Shown here piece after piece: positions 63,490-64,000 of a stretch of DNA of 64,000 nt (the stretch's first letter is position 1; each line of letters begins with the position of its first letter). The stretch comes from Haliotispira sp965263485 (GTDB taxonomy: Bacteria; Spirochaetota; Spirochaetia; SP-2023). The position numbers and the translations under genes are program-made. The stretch spans positions 372,001 to 436,000 of the forward strand of contig CBDHHO010000001.1 of NCBI GenBank assembly GCA_965263485.1, read 5' to 3'. The notes under the pieces were generated by a model that was not told where the DNA came from, searched no databases, and worked only from the letters and a program-made list of their open reading frames with translations.

Positions 63490-64000
63490 CTACTCCTCAA
63501 TAATCCGAAAACGAAAGTTTCCAGCCCCTCTAGAACCGATTTGTGGTAGAAATCCCTCCGTACACAGAGAATAAGACTGATGATAGTGGCTCCATCCATC
63601 CGTGCCAGCTTTGGGGAGATAGAGCAAGTCGAATGTTTCGTCCTGTTCCTTGTCCGCCAAGACCTTCGGGAACAGATGCGCAGACTTCTCAAAGGTTACG
63701 GCGTTCTCATTCGCTGTTACCGTATTCCCTTCGCTAAAAGTGATTACGTCCTGATGTCCAATATCGCGCGGACTACTTTGGAATTGAAATGACTTGGAAT
63801 GAGAGGTAACACAGACCGTATTTGAGGCAGCGTCCCAGTCATCGGGGCTCCTCGTTCTGAGCGGAATGAAGAAGATCTCGCCTTTCTTCGCCTCGATCTC
63901 GTCGGCCTCTATAATGGGTACATATTGGCCGTCTGTGCCCTTCCAGCCCTCCATGCCCCAAATAAATTCGGTAAAGTTTACGGTGCCTCCCCCCGCTCTG
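63490..64000 (-). CDS. Unrecognised protein, N-terminus beyond window edge
   Basis: The frame is open from the window edge to a stop at 63490, giving about 169 residues. Internal methionines exist, but the frame continues upstream of them (GGGTVNFTEFIWGMEG), so the true start lies outside. The sequence is polar and beta-rich by appearance, with WSHYHQSYSLCTEGFLPQI and GAGNFRFRIIEE at the end. No family was recognised. It could be the C-terminal part of a secreted or surface protein, given the nearby lipoprotein genes. Confidence 0.6.
   Translation of the reverse strand, partial: RAGGGTVNFTEFIWGMEGWKGTDGQYVPIIEADEIEAKKGEIFFIPLRTRSPDDWDAASNTVCVTSHSKSFQFQSSPRDIGHQDVITFSEGNTVTANENAVTFEKSAHLFPKVLADKEQDETFDLLYLPKAGTDGWSHYHQSYSLCTEGFLPQIGSRGAGNFRFRIIEE

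Noticed and set aside
63405..63692. Longer N-terminus for the intact Rpn-family gene
   Set aside because: The extra 96 residues overlap another gene and a REP-like fragment, and the family N-terminus starts at MASCDSAYKYLF.
1..64000. tRNA or rRNA genes
   Set aside because: Reading the intergenic regions showed no convincing tRNA cloverleaf or rRNA sequence; a dedicated scan was not possible.

Overview
The window most resembles a bacterial chromosome of the Spirochaetota. That placement is an inference of low to moderate confidence: there is no rRNA gene here. It rests on the cyclophilin-FKBP fusion lipoprotein, permissive lipoboxes, several Rpn/PD-(D/E)XK transposase-like genes with REEG-repeat tails, and the style of the large surface lipoproteins. 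Base composition is patchwork: the housekeeping segments are GC-rich, 7.7-37 kb is intermediate, and 37.6-44.6 kb is clearly AT-rich, so at least two blocks look acquired.

Layout. 1-5.4 kb (minus strand) holds sulfur and nitrite reduction genes: a partial siroheme nitrite/sulfite reductase, cysK, nirD and nirB, with a 28-bp perfect palindrome over the nirB promoter. 5.4-7.7 kb is a scrap zone with two miniature inverted-repeat elements, a hicAB toxin-antitoxin pair whose toxin is frameshifted, a Mu-type phage head-gene remnant and a broken helix-turn-helix gene. 7.7-37.1 kb is one tightly packed, co-directional array, mostly overlapping or nearly abutting genes: an expanded type 3 BREX phage-defence locus. 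The core genes brxF, brxC/pglY, pglX, brxHII, pglZ and brxA are all present, but the array also carries three related pglX alleles, a truncated brxHII duplicate and several embedded modules: an OLD-like ATPase plus TOPRIM pair, an ATPase plus PIN-like nuclease plus RNA ligase trio, a TrlF PHP-ATPase, and two AlbA_2/Schlafen-type ATP-binding proteins. It ends in a KAP ATPase gene truncated by a mobile-element end.

37.1-44.9 kb (minus strand) holds an ISL3 transposase remnant and an AT-rich catabolic operon: a ribose-type ABC importer, a Gfo/Idh/MocA oxidoreductase, two MaoC-like hydratases and a solute-binding protein without a signal peptide. 44.5-46.3 kb is a pile-up of miniature elements and a broken Rpn-family gene. 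46.3-56.9 kb contains housekeeping and other chromosomal genes: a dual peptidyl-prolyl isomerase lipoprotein, a one-piece restriction-modification enzyme, aroC, a membrane protein with a possible pseudokinase domain, a FolE-like protein and a UvrD/PcrA helicase. 57-64 kb holds surface lipoproteins, one apparently phase-variable through a 7-bp repeat, and two Rpn-family genes.

A recurring theme is a roughly 160-bp inverted-repeat element (ends GGGCACCTCTAAAAATTC). Its mobility is demonstrated inside this window by comparing a filled site (45443-45606) with the matching empty site in a paralogue (around 62953). The best candidates for something undescribed are the multi-allele BREX-3 island with its embedded ATPase/PIN/RNA-ligase module, the 7-bp-repeat lipoprotein switch, and the self-symmetric palindromic promoter in front of hicA.
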